NCBI RefSeq assembly: GCF_001999325.1
Contig: NZ_MVAR01000015.1
Location: 128,687-192,686, forward strand
Reading direction: 5' to 3'
Source: Thioalkalivibrio versutus
GTDB taxonomy: Bacteria > Pseudomonadota > Gammaproteobacteria > Ectothiorhodospirales > Ectothiorhodospiraceae
DNA: 64,000 nt
In this document: positions 24,985 to 34,444 of the stretch, one piece after another
Numbering within the stretch: position 1 is the first letter of the stretch
Layout: each line of letters begins with the position of its first letter
Notes under the pieces: generated by a model
Told to the model about the DNA's origin: nothing
What the model saw: only the letters and a program-made list of their open reading frames with translations
Databases searched by the model: none
Position numbers and translations under genes: made by a program

Positions 24985-26391
24985 TCAGTGGTTTTTTACG
25001 GCCTCGAAGGCCTCGAGTGCGGCCTGGCGGCTGGCTTTCAGGTCCACGATCGGGGCCGGATAGCCGCGCGCACCGCCGGCGCCTGGCGCGTGAATATACC
25101 GCGTTTCGACATCCTGGAGCACGGGGACGAAGCGGCGCACGAAGGTGCCGTCGGGGTCGTGGCGTTCGCCCTGGGTTTGCGGGTTGAAGACGCGGAAGTA
25201 GGGCGCGGCATCGGCACCGCAGCCGCCGGCCCATTGCCAGCCCAGGGTGTTGGCGGCGAGATCGGCGTCCACCAGGGTGTCCCAGAACCAGTGGGCCCCG
25301 TGCTGCCAGTGCAGGCGCAGGTTCTTGGTCAGGAAGGACGCGACCACCATGCGCAGGCGGTTGTGCATCCAGCCGGTCTCCCACAACTGCTGCATCGCGG
25401 CGTCGATAATCGGAAGCCCGGTCTCGCCGCGCTGCCAGGCCCGCAGGTCGCGATCGGCTTGGCGCCAGGGGAACGCCTCGAAGCGTGGGTTGAGCGGTTG
25501 CTCCGGGGTGTGCGGGAAGTGGTAGAGCACGTGATGGGCAAAATCGCGCCAGCCGAGTTCACGAACGAAGGCCTCGGGGCCGCCGCTGTCCGGGTGCAGC
25601 CCGGCCTGGCGCAGCGCGCGCAGGATCTGGCGCGGCGAGATCTCGCCGAAGTGCAGATGCGGCGACAGGCGCGAGGTCCCGTCCTGATCCGGGCGGTCGC
25701 GGCCCTCGGCGTAGGCGCGCACGGCGTTGTCGAGGAACGCTTCCAGGCGCTCCCGGGCCGCGGTCTCGCCTGGGGCCCAGGTGGCGCGCAGGCCGCCGGC
25801 CCAGTCGATCGCGGGCAGGAGCCCCAGCTGTTCGGGACGGAGCGAGTCGGGCCAGGCCTCGGGTCGCGGGAGATCGGCGGGTGCGGGCAGCGGGGCGCGG
25901 TCGATCCCGCGTTGCAGGCAGGCCTTCCAGAACGGGCTGAAGACCTTGTAGGGGCGGCCCTGGCCGGTCGCGACCTCCCAGGGCTCGATCAGCAGGTGGG
26001 CATTGAAGCTGTGTACTTCGATGCCGTCGGCGCGCAGCCCGGCCTTGATGTCCGGATCGCGCAGGACGATGGCGGGATCGTACAGCCGGTTCCAGTAGAC
26101 GGCGGTGGCGCCGGTCTCGCGGACCAGGGCCCGCAGGGTGTCGAGGCTGGGACCGGCACGCAGGGTCAGGCGCGAGCCCTGCGCACGCAGGTCGTGGTCC
26201 AGCGCGTTGATGCTGTGGTGCAGCCACCAGTTGGATGCGGCACCTGGCTGCCATGGGGCCTCTTCCTCCGGGGCGTGGATGAACACGGGGATCACCGGGC
26301 CGCCGCGTTCGCAGGCGGCCTGCAGCGCGGGCTGGTCGGTCAGGCGCAGGTCGCGGCGCAGCCAGACGAGGGTGGGGCCGGGGCTTTGCAT
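24985..26391 (-). CDS. phrB: Class I CPD deoxyribodipyrimidine photolyase
   Basis: The 468-residue flavoprotein repairs cyclobutane pyrimidine dimers with blue light. The N-terminal antenna domain begins LVWLRRDLRLTDQPAL. The C-terminal FAD domain has SRLSPHLHFGEISPRQ, ELGWRDFAHHVLYHFP, WMHNRLRMVVASFL and WQWAGGCGADAAPYFRVFNP, all typical of class I enzymes. Its ATG overlaps the stop of the Fe-S photolyase-related gene (TGATG), so the two are translated together. Confidence 0.95.
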   Translation of the reverse strand: MQSPGPTLVWLRRDLRLTDQPALQAACERGGPVIPVFIHAPEEEAPWQPGAASNWWLHHSINALDHDLRAQGSRLTLRAGPSLDTLRALVRETGATAVYWNRLYDPAIVLRDPDIKAGLRADGIEVHSFNAHLLIEPWEVATGQGRPYKVFSPFWKACLQRGIDRAPLPAPADLPRPEAWPDSLRPEQLGLLPAIDWAGGLRATWAPGETAARERLEAFLDNAVRAYAEGRDRPDQDGTSRLSPHLHFGEISPRQILRALRQAGLHPDSGGPEAFVRELGWRDFAHHVLYHFPHTPEQPLNPRFEAFPWRQADRDLRAWQRGETGLPIIDAAMQQLWETGWMHNRLRMVVASFLTKNLRLHWQHGAHWFWDTLVDADLAANTLGWQWAGGCGADAAPYFRVFNPQTQGERHDPDGTFVRRFVPVLQDVETRYIHAPGAGGARGYPAPIVDLKASRQAALEAFEAVKNH

Positions 26392-27959
26392 CAGATGCGG
26401 TCTCCCTGGGCGAGAGTCTTGCGGAGTTCTCCGGCCCGGTCGCGGATGGCTTGCAGGCGTTCGGGGTCCATCTTTTCGACGTGCTTCCACTGCAGCGCGG
26501 TGCGCGGATGCCGGGCGAAGCGGTCGCGGTGGCGGTCGAGGAAGTCCCAGTACAGCGTGGTAAACGGACAGGCCTTGTCGCCCAGGGCCTCGTCCGGGTC
26601 GAACGGGCAGTGCGCGCAGTAGTTGCTCATGCGCTGGATGTAGCGCCCCGTGGCCACGTAGGGCTTGGAGGCCATGCGCCCATCGTCGGCGTACTGCGAC
26701 ATGCCGACCACGTTGGGGAGCTCCACCCATTCCACGGCATCGACGTAGATGCCCAGGTACCAGGCATGGATCGCGGCAGGGCGCACGCCAAGCAGCTGGG
26801 CGAACAAGCCGGTGACCATCAGCCGCTGGATGTGGTGGGCGTAGCCCAGTTGCAGGGTCTGGCCGACGGCCTGGTGCAGGCACTGCATGGAGGTCTTGGC
26901 GTCCCAGTAGAGGGCGGGGAGCGGCTGGTCGGCCTCCAGGGCATTCCACTCGTGCCAGGCCTCGCCAAAATGGAAGTACAGCCCGCGCACGTATTCGCGC
27001 CAGCCGAGAATCTGGCGGATGAAGCCCTCGACCGCGGGCAGCGGGGCATGGCCATCGCGCCAGGCCTGTTCCGCGGCGTCGATCACCGTGCGCGGATGGA
27101 TCAGGTGCAGGTTGAGGGCGGTGGACAGGCGGGCGTGGTAGAGCCAGGGCTGGTCAGTCCACATCGCGTCCTGATAGGTGCCGAAGGCGGGCAGGCGGTG
27201 CTGGATGAAGTCGTCCAGCGCCTGTTGTGCCTGCTGCGCGGTGACTGGCCAGTCGAAGTCGTCGGCCTGTCCTGGCAGGTCCGGGAGATGCCGGGCGATG
27301 TCGCCCAGGCACTCACGGGTGAGCGCGTCCGGCGGAAAGGACAGGGGTGGCGGCAGCAGGCCGGGGCCGTCACGCCCGAAATGCCCGCGGTTGTCGGCGT
27401 CGAAATTCCATTGTCCACCGGCGGGCTCGTCGCCGTTCATCAGCACGCCCAGGGCTTTTCGCTGCTCGCGGTAGAAATACTCCATGCGCAGCTGCTTGCG
27501 GCCCTTGGCCCATTGGTGAAAAGCGTCCAGCGGGACCAGGAAATGCGGATCGTCCAGGACCTCGAGCGGGATCGCCTGGTCGGCGCAGGCGGCCTGAAGC
27601 TGGCGCAGCACGCGGTGTTCGCCCGGCTGCAATACGCGCACGTGTTGCGGTTGGAGGTGTTCGAGGTCGGCGCGCAGGGCGTCGTTCAGGGCCTGCTCGG
27701 GGCGTTCGCCGAGGTGGCAATAATGGACGGAAAAGCCGTCATCCCGGCGCTCCTTGGCGAAGTGACGCATCGCCGACAGGAACAGCGCGGTCCGCGCGAT
27801 ATGCGACGGGGCATGTCGGGATTCTTCGGCCACTTCGGCCATCCACAGGCGATCCCGCGTCGGGTCCAGTCCCTGCAGACCCGGGTGGTCCGGGGCCAGC
27901 TGGTCGCCGAGCACGACCAGAAGGGTGCGCACGGCCACGGGCAAGGCGGAATCGGGCAC
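26391..27959 (-). CDS. Fe-S photolyase/cryptochrome-related protein (PhrB 6-4 type)
   Basis: The 522-residue protein belongs to the deoxyribodipyrimidine photolyase-related (FeS-BCP/CryPro) family, which includes bacterial (6-4) photolyases. The N-terminus VRTLLVVLGDQLAPDHPGL is typical. The four 4Fe-4S cysteines are in MQCLHQAV, SNYCAHCPFDP and DKACPFTTLYW. The FAD region shows WREYVRGLYF and YFYREQRKALGVLM. The start is GTG 27959, 24 bases after the regulator stop. The three genes appear to be one transcription unit. Confidence 0.92.
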   Translation of the reverse strand: MPDSALPVAVRTLLVVLGDQLAPDHPGLQGLDPTRDRLWMAEVAEESRHAPSHIARTALFLSAMRHFAKERRDDGFSVHYCHLGERPEQALNDALRADLEHLQPQHVRVLQPGEHRVLRQLQAACADQAIPLEVLDDPHFLVPLDAFHQWAKGRKQLRMEYFYREQRKALGVLMNGDEPAGGQWNFDADNRGHFGRDGPGLLPPPLSFPPDALTRECLGDIARHLPDLPGQADDFDWPVTAQQAQQALDDFIQHRLPAFGTYQDAMWTDQPWLYHARLSTALNLHLIHPRTVIDAAEQAWRDGHAPLPAVEGFIRQILGWREYVRGLYFHFGEAWHEWNALEADQPLPALYWDAKTSMQCLHQAVGQTLQLGYAHHIQRLMVTGLFAQLLGVRPAAIHAWYLGIYVDAVEWVELPNVVGMSQYADDGRMASKPYVATGRYIQRMSNYCAHCPFDPDEALGDKACPFTTLYWDFLDRHRDRFARHPRTALQWKHVEKMDPERLQAIRDRAGELRKTLAQGDRI

Positions 27960-27983
27960 GGGGCCGGCGCGGGTGGAGCGAGG

Positions 27984-28979
27984 TTATTCGGGCAGGTGGC
28001 GCGAGAGGCGAGCGGCGGCCTCCAGCGGAGGTCCGGGCAGGACCTCGATCTCGCGACCGTGTTCCATCTGCGACAGCTCGAGGGCGGCCGAGCCGGCGAG
28101 ATAGCAGGGCGGGCCGGCCTGCTTGAGGATCGCCTCCACCCGCGGAAGCTCGGGGCTGCGCATCAGCTGCGAGGAGCCATGGATGATCATTGCCGGCGCG
28201 CGCAGGCGACGGATCAGCGTATCAAGGCCCTCGGGACTGGTGGCATCGAACAGGGGCAGGGTCTTCATGCCGCGGCGTGCGCAGGCGAGCTGCAGCAGCA
28301 TGCCGCCAACCTGCTGGTGGCCGCCGCCCAGCACCAGGCAGGGGTAGGACGGCTCGTCGCAGGCCCGTGTGGCCGAGCGCAACTGATCGGCGAAGGCCGC
28401 GGTGGCCCAGGCGGCGAAGATGGCCAGGCGAACCTCGCCCTCGGCACTGTGGCGGGATTCCTCGCGCAGGCGGCGATAGACCTCGGGAAAGGCGCTCTCA
28501 TGTACGCCGTCCCAGCCGTGCCGCATGACCAGCCGGGTGTAGATTCGATCCAGCTGGTCGGCATCCAGGTTGGCCACCGAGGCATACAGAGCCTCGGCGA
28601 TCGGATCCGTGGTGTGGGGGGCGATCCCGGGGCCGGGGCTGGAGCGGCGTTCGCGCTCGCCGGTGGCCTGGGTCCGGGTGCCTTCGGCTTCGGGTGATTC
28701 GGCCCTGGCGGTGCTGTGTGCGGACTCGTCATTCAGCACGCGATGGACTTGCGAGACCGGGATGCCCTGTTCGGGCAGTTCCATGATCCGTTTGATGCGG
28801 GCGATGTCACTCAGGCTGTAGAGCCTGTGTCCCTTGGGTGTGCGCATCGGCCGGATCAGCCCGTAGCGGCGCTCCCAGGCTCGCAGGGTGACGTCGTTGA
28901 TACCTGTCTCCGCGCACACGTGGCGGATCGGGTACAACCCTTCTTCGTCTTGAAGTTCGATGTGCGTCGCGCTCGCCAT
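27984..28979 (-). CDS. MerR-family regulator with B12-binding-like domain (CarH/LitR type)
   Basis: The 331-residue regulator has an N-terminal MerR winged helix (LYPIRHVCAETGINDVTLRA, then WERRYGLIRP), a helical-bundle linker region and a Rossmann-like C-terminal domain. His221 in GGGHQQVGG corresponds to the cobalt-ligand His of the B12 domain in CarH/LitR, but the usual acidic residue of ExH is Gly here. CarH/LitR proteins use adenosylcobalamin as a light sensor and often control photolyase genes, as the two downstream genes suggest. ATG 28979 is used. ATG 28997 lies inside the putative operator. Confidence 0.85.
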   Translation of the reverse strand: MASATHIELQDEEGLYPIRHVCAETGINDVTLRAWERRYGLIRPMRTPKGHRLYSLSDIARIKRIMELPEQGIPVSQVHRVLNDESAHSTARAESPEAEGTRTQATGERERRSSPGPGIAPHTTDPIAEALYASVANLDADQLDRIYTRLVMRHGWDGVHESAFPEVYRRLREESRHSAEGEVRLAIFAAWATAAFADQLRSATRACDEPSYPCLVLGGGHQQVGGMLLQLACARRGMKTLPLFDATSPEGLDTLIRRLRAPAMIIHGSSQLMRSPELPRVEAILKQAGPPCYLAGSAALELSQMEHGREIEVLPGPPLEAAARLSRHLPE

Positions 28980-28986
28980 GAAATAA

Positions 28987-29015
28987 TTGTACGACATTTG
29001 TACATCGCATGTACA
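28987..29015. promoter_or_regulatory. Three TGTAC repeats at 11-bp spacing, CarH-like operator
   Basis: TGTAC occurs at 28988-28992, 28999-29003 and 29010-29014, exactly 11 bases apart. The last two extend to TGTACA. The CarH tetramer is known to bind several 11-bp direct repeats containing a TnTACA core across a promoter. On the minus strand TACAAT (28991-28986) could be the regulator's -10 box, so binding would block transcription. Confidence 0.75.
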
Positions 29016-29127
29016 AGGGGCGTGATGCACGATGCGATCCGCGTGATTCCGGGGAACGGAATGAACCTTCCCTGCCTGCGCGTCCCAAAAGGGTAGCAAC
29101 CTTTTCTTGATGCTGCTGGAGACTCGC

Positions 29128-31017
29128 ATGTTTGCAACCAACGGAAACCGCTGGATCGGGATGTATATCCCGTTGCTGCTTGTGGCACTGGCTGCACCCG
29201 GTGCGGTTCAAGCCAACCCGGAGATGGCCGACAGTGTGTCACCGTACCTGCGTCTGCATGTGGACGACCCGGTTCAGTGGCGCGCCTGGGATCCGGCGTT
29301 GCTGGAAAAGGCCAGGGAAGAACAGCGCCCGCTGCTGATCTCCAGTGGCTACTACTCCTGCTTCTACTGTCACGTGATGCAGGAGGAGAGCTTCAAGGAC
29401 GACGGTATTGCCGAACGGATGAACGAGAACTTCATTCCGGTGAAGGTGGATCGCGAGGTCAATGGGGCACTGGACAGCTACCTGCTGGAGTTCCAGCGTG
29501 CCACCGCCGGGAGCGCGGGTTGGCCGCTGAATGTGGTGGTGACTCCCGACGGTCATGCCCTGACGGGCGTGGTGTATGCCCCGCGTGACCAGTTCGCCGA
29601 ATTCCTCGATGGCATCACCCAGCGCCTGGAGTCGGATTACGACCGGCTGATGGATCTCGCCCGGCGCGGGAGCGAGGAACTCACCCAGCAACTGCGCAAG
29701 GGAGAGGAACCGCTTTCCGAGGGCCGCGCGGGCCGACTGCCGCAGGTCCTGTGGAGCCGCCTGGAGCGCGAGGCCGACGACCTTCAGGGTGGTTTCGGTA
29801 GTTCCACCAAGTTCCCCCATTCGCCCTACCTGCACGCGATGCTGGAGGCCGAGCAGGCCGGCACGGCCCCAGGCTGGGTTGCGGAGTTTCTCGAGATCAC
29901 CCTGGACGAGATGGCCCACTCCGGTCTGCGTGACGTGCTGGGGGGCGGCTTCTTCCGCTACTCCGAATCACCGGACTGGAACGAGCCTCACTTCGAGGTA
30001 ATGCTGGAGGATCAGGCACAGCTCGCACTGGTTTATCTGCGTGCCGGTGAGCATTTCGGCCGCGAGGACTGGGTGGATCTGGGGCTCGAGAACCTCGATT
30101 TCGTCAAGCGGGACATGGCCCTGCGCGAGGACGAGACGGGTGACCAGGCGGAGGCTGCGGAGGGCGGTTTCCGCGGGTTTGCCTCCAGCCTGTCGGCCGT
30201 GGACGATCAGGGCCGCGAGGGCGGGGCCTACCTGTGGCCGGAAGAAGATCTGGAAGCCGCACTCGCGGACCACGAGTACCCGGAGTTGGTGCGTGCCTGG
30301 TTCGGCATGGAGGGCAGCTCGGTCTTTGATCTTGGCTACCTGCCGCGCAGTGGCGCGGGGATCGAGCAGCTTGCGGAGCGTTTCGACCTGGCAGGGGACG
30401 AGGTTCGCGAGCAGGTGGAGTCCGGCCGCGAGGCCCTCATCCAGGCGCGCGAGGCGCGCGGCCTGCCGCGTGACGAGAAGGTGCTGACCGGGGCGCACGG
30501 GCTGCTGCTGTCCGCCCTGGCGGAGGCGTCGGCGCACGATGCGCGCTTCCTTGACGCGGGCGCGGCGGTTCAAGCCTGGCTGCTGGAGGTCGCCGCCGCC
30601 CCGGCGGAGCTGCCGGCGCTGATGGGTCTGCCCGCCGAGCAGGCGGGAACCGCTACGCTCAACGATTACGCTTACGTTGCGCGCGGCCTGCGCGACTGGG
30701 AAGCGGCAACCGGCGAGGGTGAGCATGGCCCGGCCCTGGCACTGCTGGAGGCGGCCTGGGAGCGCTTCCGCGATGGTGACGGCTTCCGTTCGGAGCCGGA
30801 GCCGCCGCTGCCGGGGATGATCTCCCAGCGTTTCCACCCGGCGGTGCACCGGCCGTCCCCGACGACCCTGATCTTCCGTCTCAGCGAGGAATGGGCCGAG
30901 GACAGCGAGACGGTGGATGCCGCCTTCGCGGACTACGACCTGCGCCCGGGCCGCGCCATCGATGCCGACCCGGAGCAGCATGCCCGCCTGATCCTTTGGC
31001 TGCAGGAACGCGACTAA
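29128..31017 (+). CDS. DUF255 thioredoxin-like protein with signal sequence (YyaL type)
   Basis: The 629-residue protein has an N-terminal signal peptide (about 1-30, ending GAVQA). A thioredoxin-like DUF255 domain contains SGYYSCFYCHVMQEESF with CxxC at 78-81 and GGWPL-like SAGWPLNVVVTPDG. An (alpha/alpha)6 six-hairpin glycosidase-like domain follows, with FGSSTKFPHSPYL and DVLGGGFFRYS. ATG 29128 has GGAG 8 bases upstream and is preferred over ATG 29110. It is divergent from the MerR regulator and could share the 11-bp repeat operator. Function of this family is unclear. Confidence 0.9.
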   Translation: MFATNGNRWIGMYIPLLLVALAAPGAVQANPEMADSVSPYLRLHVDDPVQWRAWDPALLEKAREEQRPLLISSGYYSCFYCHVMQEESFKDDGIAERMNENFIPVKVDREVNGALDSYLLEFQRATAGSAGWPLNVVVTPDGHALTGVVYAPRDQFAEFLDGITQRLESDYDRLMDLARRGSEELTQQLRKGEEPLSEGRAGRLPQVLWSRLEREADDLQGGFGSSTKFPHSPYLHAMLEAEQAGTAPGWVAEFLEITLDEMAHSGLRDVLGGGFFRYSESPDWNEPHFEVMLEDQAQLALVYLRAGEHFGREDWVDLGLENLDFVKRDMALREDETGDQAEAAEGGFRGFASSLSAVDDQGREGGAYLWPEEDLEAALADHEYPELVRAWFGMEGSSVFDLGYLPRSGAGIEQLAERFDLAGDEVREQVESGREALIQAREARGLPRDEKVLTGAHGLLLSALAEASAHDARFLDAGAAVQAWLLEVAAAPAELPALMGLPAEQAGTATLNDYAYVARGLRDWEAATGEGEHGPALALLEAAWERFRDGDGFRSEPEPPLPGMISQRFHPAVHRPSPTTLIFRLSEEWAEDSETVDAAFADYDLRPGRAIDADPEQHARLILWLQERD

Positions 31018-31315
31018 CGGGTGCCGTCTGAATCGGGAGTGTTCGCGTTGCCGCCGCAGGTGGGCGCGAACTACGCTGTGCACCCGAGGGCCATCCTGGC
31101 CGTGCAGGCGGACAGGCTGCGGGCGGCTCCAGTCGGCTCGCCCGGCGAGAGGCGTGGTCCGCCCCTCGTGGTAACTGCAATCGAGGTTCGGGCGCTCTAA
31201 AGTGAAGTTGATCGGTGCGGCGTCTGGGCCAGCACGCTGTCCTTGCCGTCCATATCCACTTCCGTCAGCGTGGCCTGCCCGGGCTTCTGGAAGCCGTCTT
31301 CAGGTTGAATCCGTG
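31018..31315. other. Intergenic stretch with no clear feature
   Basis: Between the DUF255 gene and the DUF3422 gene I see no convincing small gene, hairpin with T run or strong promoter. It probably holds the DUF3422 promoter and leader. Confidence 0.5.
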
Positions 31316-32641
31316 ATGAAAGAGAGTCCGTCCCTGCCCCCGAGTCACCCCCTGCGGGAGTCGATTCACGATGAAGTCCATGCGCGTTTCTACGAACCGC
31401 TGGACGCCCCTGCGACTGCCTCGTGGCTGGCGCTTTTGTCGCCGCGCGACTCCACCGAGCGCGAACGCGAACTGGTGGCGGAGCTCTGCCGTCGTTTTGG
31501 CGTGAACGAGCCGGTCCCGCAGAAGAACTTCGTCGCCTGCGATCTGGGGCCGTTTCGCTTGCGCTGGGAACGCCACAACGAGTTCTCCACCTGGTCATTC
31601 TTCGTGACCGGAGAAGCCTTCAGCGACCCGTTCGCCAACCCGGCGATCAACCGCGTGCCGGCCGACTGGCTGAGCGAGCTGCCAGGGAGCACCATCGCCG
31701 CGATCCATCTGGCGCTGGAGTCGCGTGACATGCCGGAGCGGTCCTTCGAGCAGCTGGAAGCCGTATTCGCTCCGCACCCCATCGTCGGCAGCGGCGTGGC
31801 TGGCGGGGATGGCCTGGTGTGGACCGATTTTCGGGTCCACGACGACGGTTTCTCCCGCTTCCTGGTCCGCGATGTCGATCTCAACCGGCGTGAGGCCGGG
31901 CGTATCGCCCAGCGCCTGTTCGAGCTGGAGACCTACCGGTTGCTGGCCCTGCTGGCGCTCCCGCTGGTCCGCGAGTTGATGCCGGAACTCGACGAACTCG
32001 AGGGCCGGCTGAACGACATCAATGACGAGATGGCGGGGATCACCGAGCAGTTCGCCGCATCGGATCGCGAGCAGCAGTTGCTGGCGGTGCTCTCCGACCT
32101 TGCATCCGACGTCGAGCGCCTGAGCAGCTATGCCGGCAGCCGCTTCCACGCATCCCGCGCCTATGCCTCGCTGGTGGACAGAGGCGCTGAGGAACTGAGG
32201 ACCAAGCGCATGCCGGGGCTGCAGACCCTGTGTGAATATCTAAGCTGGCGTATGGCTCCGGCCATGGGTACTTGCGCGTCGCAGGCGGAACGGCTGGAGG
32301 TACTGTCCACGCGCATCCACCGCACCGGATCGCTGTTGCGCACCCGGGTGGACGTGGCGCTGGAACGGCAGAACCGCGACCTGCTGAGCTCGATGAACCG
32401 GCGCGCCGACCTGCAGTTGCGCTTGCAGCGGACGGTGGAAGGGCTTTCGGTGGTGGTGATCAGCTACTACCTGACCAGCCTGGTGGCCTACCTGTTGCGC
32501 GGGGTGGACGCGGCGGTCGCGTTGCCGCTGCCGGTGAACATTGCCATCGGGATGACGGTGCCGGTGGTGGTCGCCGGGGTGTGGTTTTCCCTGAGGCGGA
32601 TGCGCGCGCGAATCGAGCGGAAGGCCGGGCGCGGGGCCTGA
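31316..32641 (+). CDS. DUF3422 membrane-anchored protein
   Basis: The 441-residue protein opens with HPLRESIHDEVHARFYEPL, the N-terminal signature of DUF3422. It continues with a central coiled-coil region (about 210-340) and two C-terminal transmembrane helices (about 377-400 and 407-428) with a basic tail. ATG 31316 fits the usual family length; an in-frame upstream extension of 38 residues looks non-coding. Members are widespread in proteobacteria with no known function. Confidence 0.85.
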   Translation: MKESPSLPPSHPLRESIHDEVHARFYEPLDAPATASWLALLSPRDSTERERELVAELCRRFGVNEPVPQKNFVACDLGPFRLRWERHNEFSTWSFFVTGEAFSDPFANPAINRVPADWLSELPGSTIAAIHLALESRDMPERSFEQLEAVFAPHPIVGSGVAGGDGLVWTDFRVHDDGFSRFLVRDVDLNRREAGRIAQRLFELETYRLLALLALPLVRELMPELDELEGRLNDINDEMAGITEQFAASDREQQLLAVLSDLASDVERLSSYAGSRFHASRAYASLVDRGAEELRTKRMPGLQTLCEYLSWRMAPAMGTCASQAERLEVLSTRIHRTGSLLRTRVDVALERQNRDLLSSMNRRADLQLRLQRTVEGLSVVVISYYLTSLVAYLLRGVDAAVALPLPVNIAIGMTVPVVVAGVWFSLRRMRARIERKAGRGA

Positions 32642-32670
32642 CCCCCGGCACCCGGTGGGGCGCGGGCCCT

Positions 32671-33489
32671 TCAGGCGTCAGAGCGGGCGGTGGTGTCCTT
32701 TTCGGCCTTGTGCAGGCGCTGGAGCATGGCCTTGAGGACCTTCGGGTTGCCGGCGACGACGTCGCCGCGGCGCATCACGTCCGGGTTGCCCTGCCAGTCG
32801 CTGACTACGCCGCCGGCTTCCTGTACGAGGAGCAGGCCCGCGGCCATGTCCCAGGGCTGCAGGCCCATTTCCCAGAAGCCGTCAAAGCGCCCGCAGGCGA
32901 CCCAGGCCAGGTCCAGTGCGGCGGACCCGGGCCGGCGGATGCCGGCGGTGCCCGGGATCAGGTGGCGCAGGCTGCTCAGGTAGCGCTCCAGGTCCTGGCC
33001 CTCGCGGAACGGGATGCCGGTGCCCAGCAGCGCGCCGTTCAGGTCCTTGCGTTCGGAGACGCGGATACGGCGACTGTTGAGGAAGGCGCCGGCGCCGCGC
33101 GTGGCGGTAAACAGCTCTTCCTTCAGCGGGTCGTAGACCACCGCCTGCTCCAGTCGGCCCTTGTGCTTCAGGGCGATGGAGATGCCGTACTGCGGGATCT
33201 CGCGCAGGTAGTTGGTGGTGCCGTCCAGCGGATCGATGATCCAGACGAAGTCGGCATCGCTGCCGCTGCCGCTTTGTTCACCGCCTTCCTCGGCCATGAT
33301 CGAGTGGTCGGGATAGGCGCGGCGCAGGGTGTGCACGATGGCCTGTTCGGCGGACAGGTCGACATCCGACACCCAGTCGTTACGGGCCTTTTCGCGGGTG
33401 TTCATGCGATCCGGCCGGCCCCAGGCGCGGGTGGTGATGCGTCCGGCCTCGCGGGCCGCCGATACCGCCGTGTTCAGCATGGGGTGCAT
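32671..33489 (-). CDS. suhB: Inositol-1-monophosphatase SuhB
   Basis: This 272-residue Mg-dependent phosphatase of the IMPase family also serves as an rRNA antitermination factor in E. coli. Metal-binding motifs are IMAEEGGEQ, WIIDPLDGTTNY and LQPWDMAAGLLLVQEAGG. AGGAG lies 7 bases before ATG 33489. It diverges from trmJ, exactly as in E. coli and relatives. A TACAAT box at 33603-33608 fits a trmJ promoter in the gap. Confidence 0.95.
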   Translation of the reverse strand: MHPMLNTAVSAAREAGRITTRAWGRPDRMNTREKARNDWVSDVDLSAEQAIVHTLRRAYPDHSIMAEEGGEQSGSGSDADFVWIIDPLDGTTNYLREIPQYGISIALKHKGRLEQAVVYDPLKEELFTATRGAGAFLNSRRIRVSERKDLNGALLGTGIPFREGQDLERYLSSLRHLIPGTAGIRRPGSAALDLAWVACGRFDGFWEMGLQPWDMAAGLLLVQEAGGVVSDWQGNPDVMRRGDVVAGNPKVLKAMLQRLHKAEKDTTARSDA

Positions 33490-33649
33490 GGGATGTCTCC
33501 TGGTGTTCTTCGGGGTGTCCGGCGGGCGCGCGCACGCGCCGCGGGAAGGTCGCGAACAATACACAAGCCGCTCTTTTTTGGGAAGTCGAGAGCCCCCCTG
33601 TGTACAATCCGCGAGCTTTGATGCGGGCATGGCAACGGAGACTCCACGA

Positions 33650-34387
33650 ATGGAAGAACGCCTGAAGCGGGTGCGCGTCGTACTGGTGGGTACGACGCAT
33701 CCGGGCAACATTGGGTCCGCCGCACGTGCGATGAAGGCCATGGGAGTGACGGATCTGGTGCTGGTGGCGCCGGAGCGGTTTCCGCATGCCGATGCGACGG
33801 CGCTGGCGTCCGGGGCGGATGACCTGCTGGCGCGGGCGCGCGTGGTCGAAGACGTGGCCGCCGCGGTCTCCGACTGCGTGTGGGTGGTGGGCACCAGTGC
33901 CCGGCTGCGCACCCACTCGGTACCGGTGCTGGGCCCGGACGTGGCGGCCGGGCAGGCGCTGGAGAACGCGGGCCTGGGCCCGGTGGCCCTGGTTTTTGGA
34001 CGTGAACACAGTGGTCTGACCAACACCGAGCTGGATTACTGCAACGCGTTTGTGCAGATCCCGACGGTGCCGGATTTCAGCTCCCTGAACCTGGCCGGCA
34101 GCGTGCAGGTGATGACCTACGCGCTCCGCATGGCGGCCCTGACCGGAATGGATCCCGGGCAGGCGAGTGCGGCAGGGGAGGCACGCGACCCGCTCGCGAC
34201 CCAAGACGAGATGGAGGGTCTGTTCCGTCATTTCGAGCAGGCCCTGACGACCATCGAGGTGCTCGACCCGGACAATCCGCGCAATCTGATGCGGCGCTTG
34301 CGGCACCTCTATATGCGCGCCGGACTGACCGGCAGCGAGGTGCGCATGCTGCGCGGTATATTGACGCACACGGAAAAGGGCCGCTGA
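33650..34387 (+). CDS. trmJ: tRNA (cytidine/uridine-2'-O-)-methyltransferase TrmJ
   Basis: The 245-residue SPOUT enzyme methylates the ribose at position 32 of tRNAs. Motif 1 VGTTHPGNIGSAARAMKAMG, motif 2 LVFGREHSGLTNTEL and motif 3 IPTVPDFSSLNLAGSVQVM form the trefoil-knot SAM site. ATG 33650 has GGAG about 9 bases upstream; ATG 33629 is a possible longer start. It heads the cysE-isc block. Confidence 0.94.
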   Translation: MEERLKRVRVVLVGTTHPGNIGSAARAMKAMGVTDLVLVAPERFPHADATALASGADDLLARARVVEDVAAAVSDCVWVVGTSARLRTHSVPVLGPDVAAGQALENAGLGPVALVFGREHSGLTNTELDYCNAFVQIPTVPDFSSLNLAGSVQVMTYALRMAALTGMDPGQASAAGEARDPLATQDEMEGLFRHFEQALTTIEVLDPDNPRNLMRRLRHLYMRAGLTGSEVRMLRGILTHTEKGR

Positions 34388-34444
34388 GGGCGCCGGAAAC
34401 CGGCGTGATAACCTAGCGGATGACTCGGGAATTGAGGCCGGCCC

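Noticed and set aside
24970..28697. Long plus-strand frames (about 550 and 748 residues) opposite the photolyases and MerR gene
   Set aside because: No domain motifs and full overlap with three well-supported minus-strand genes.
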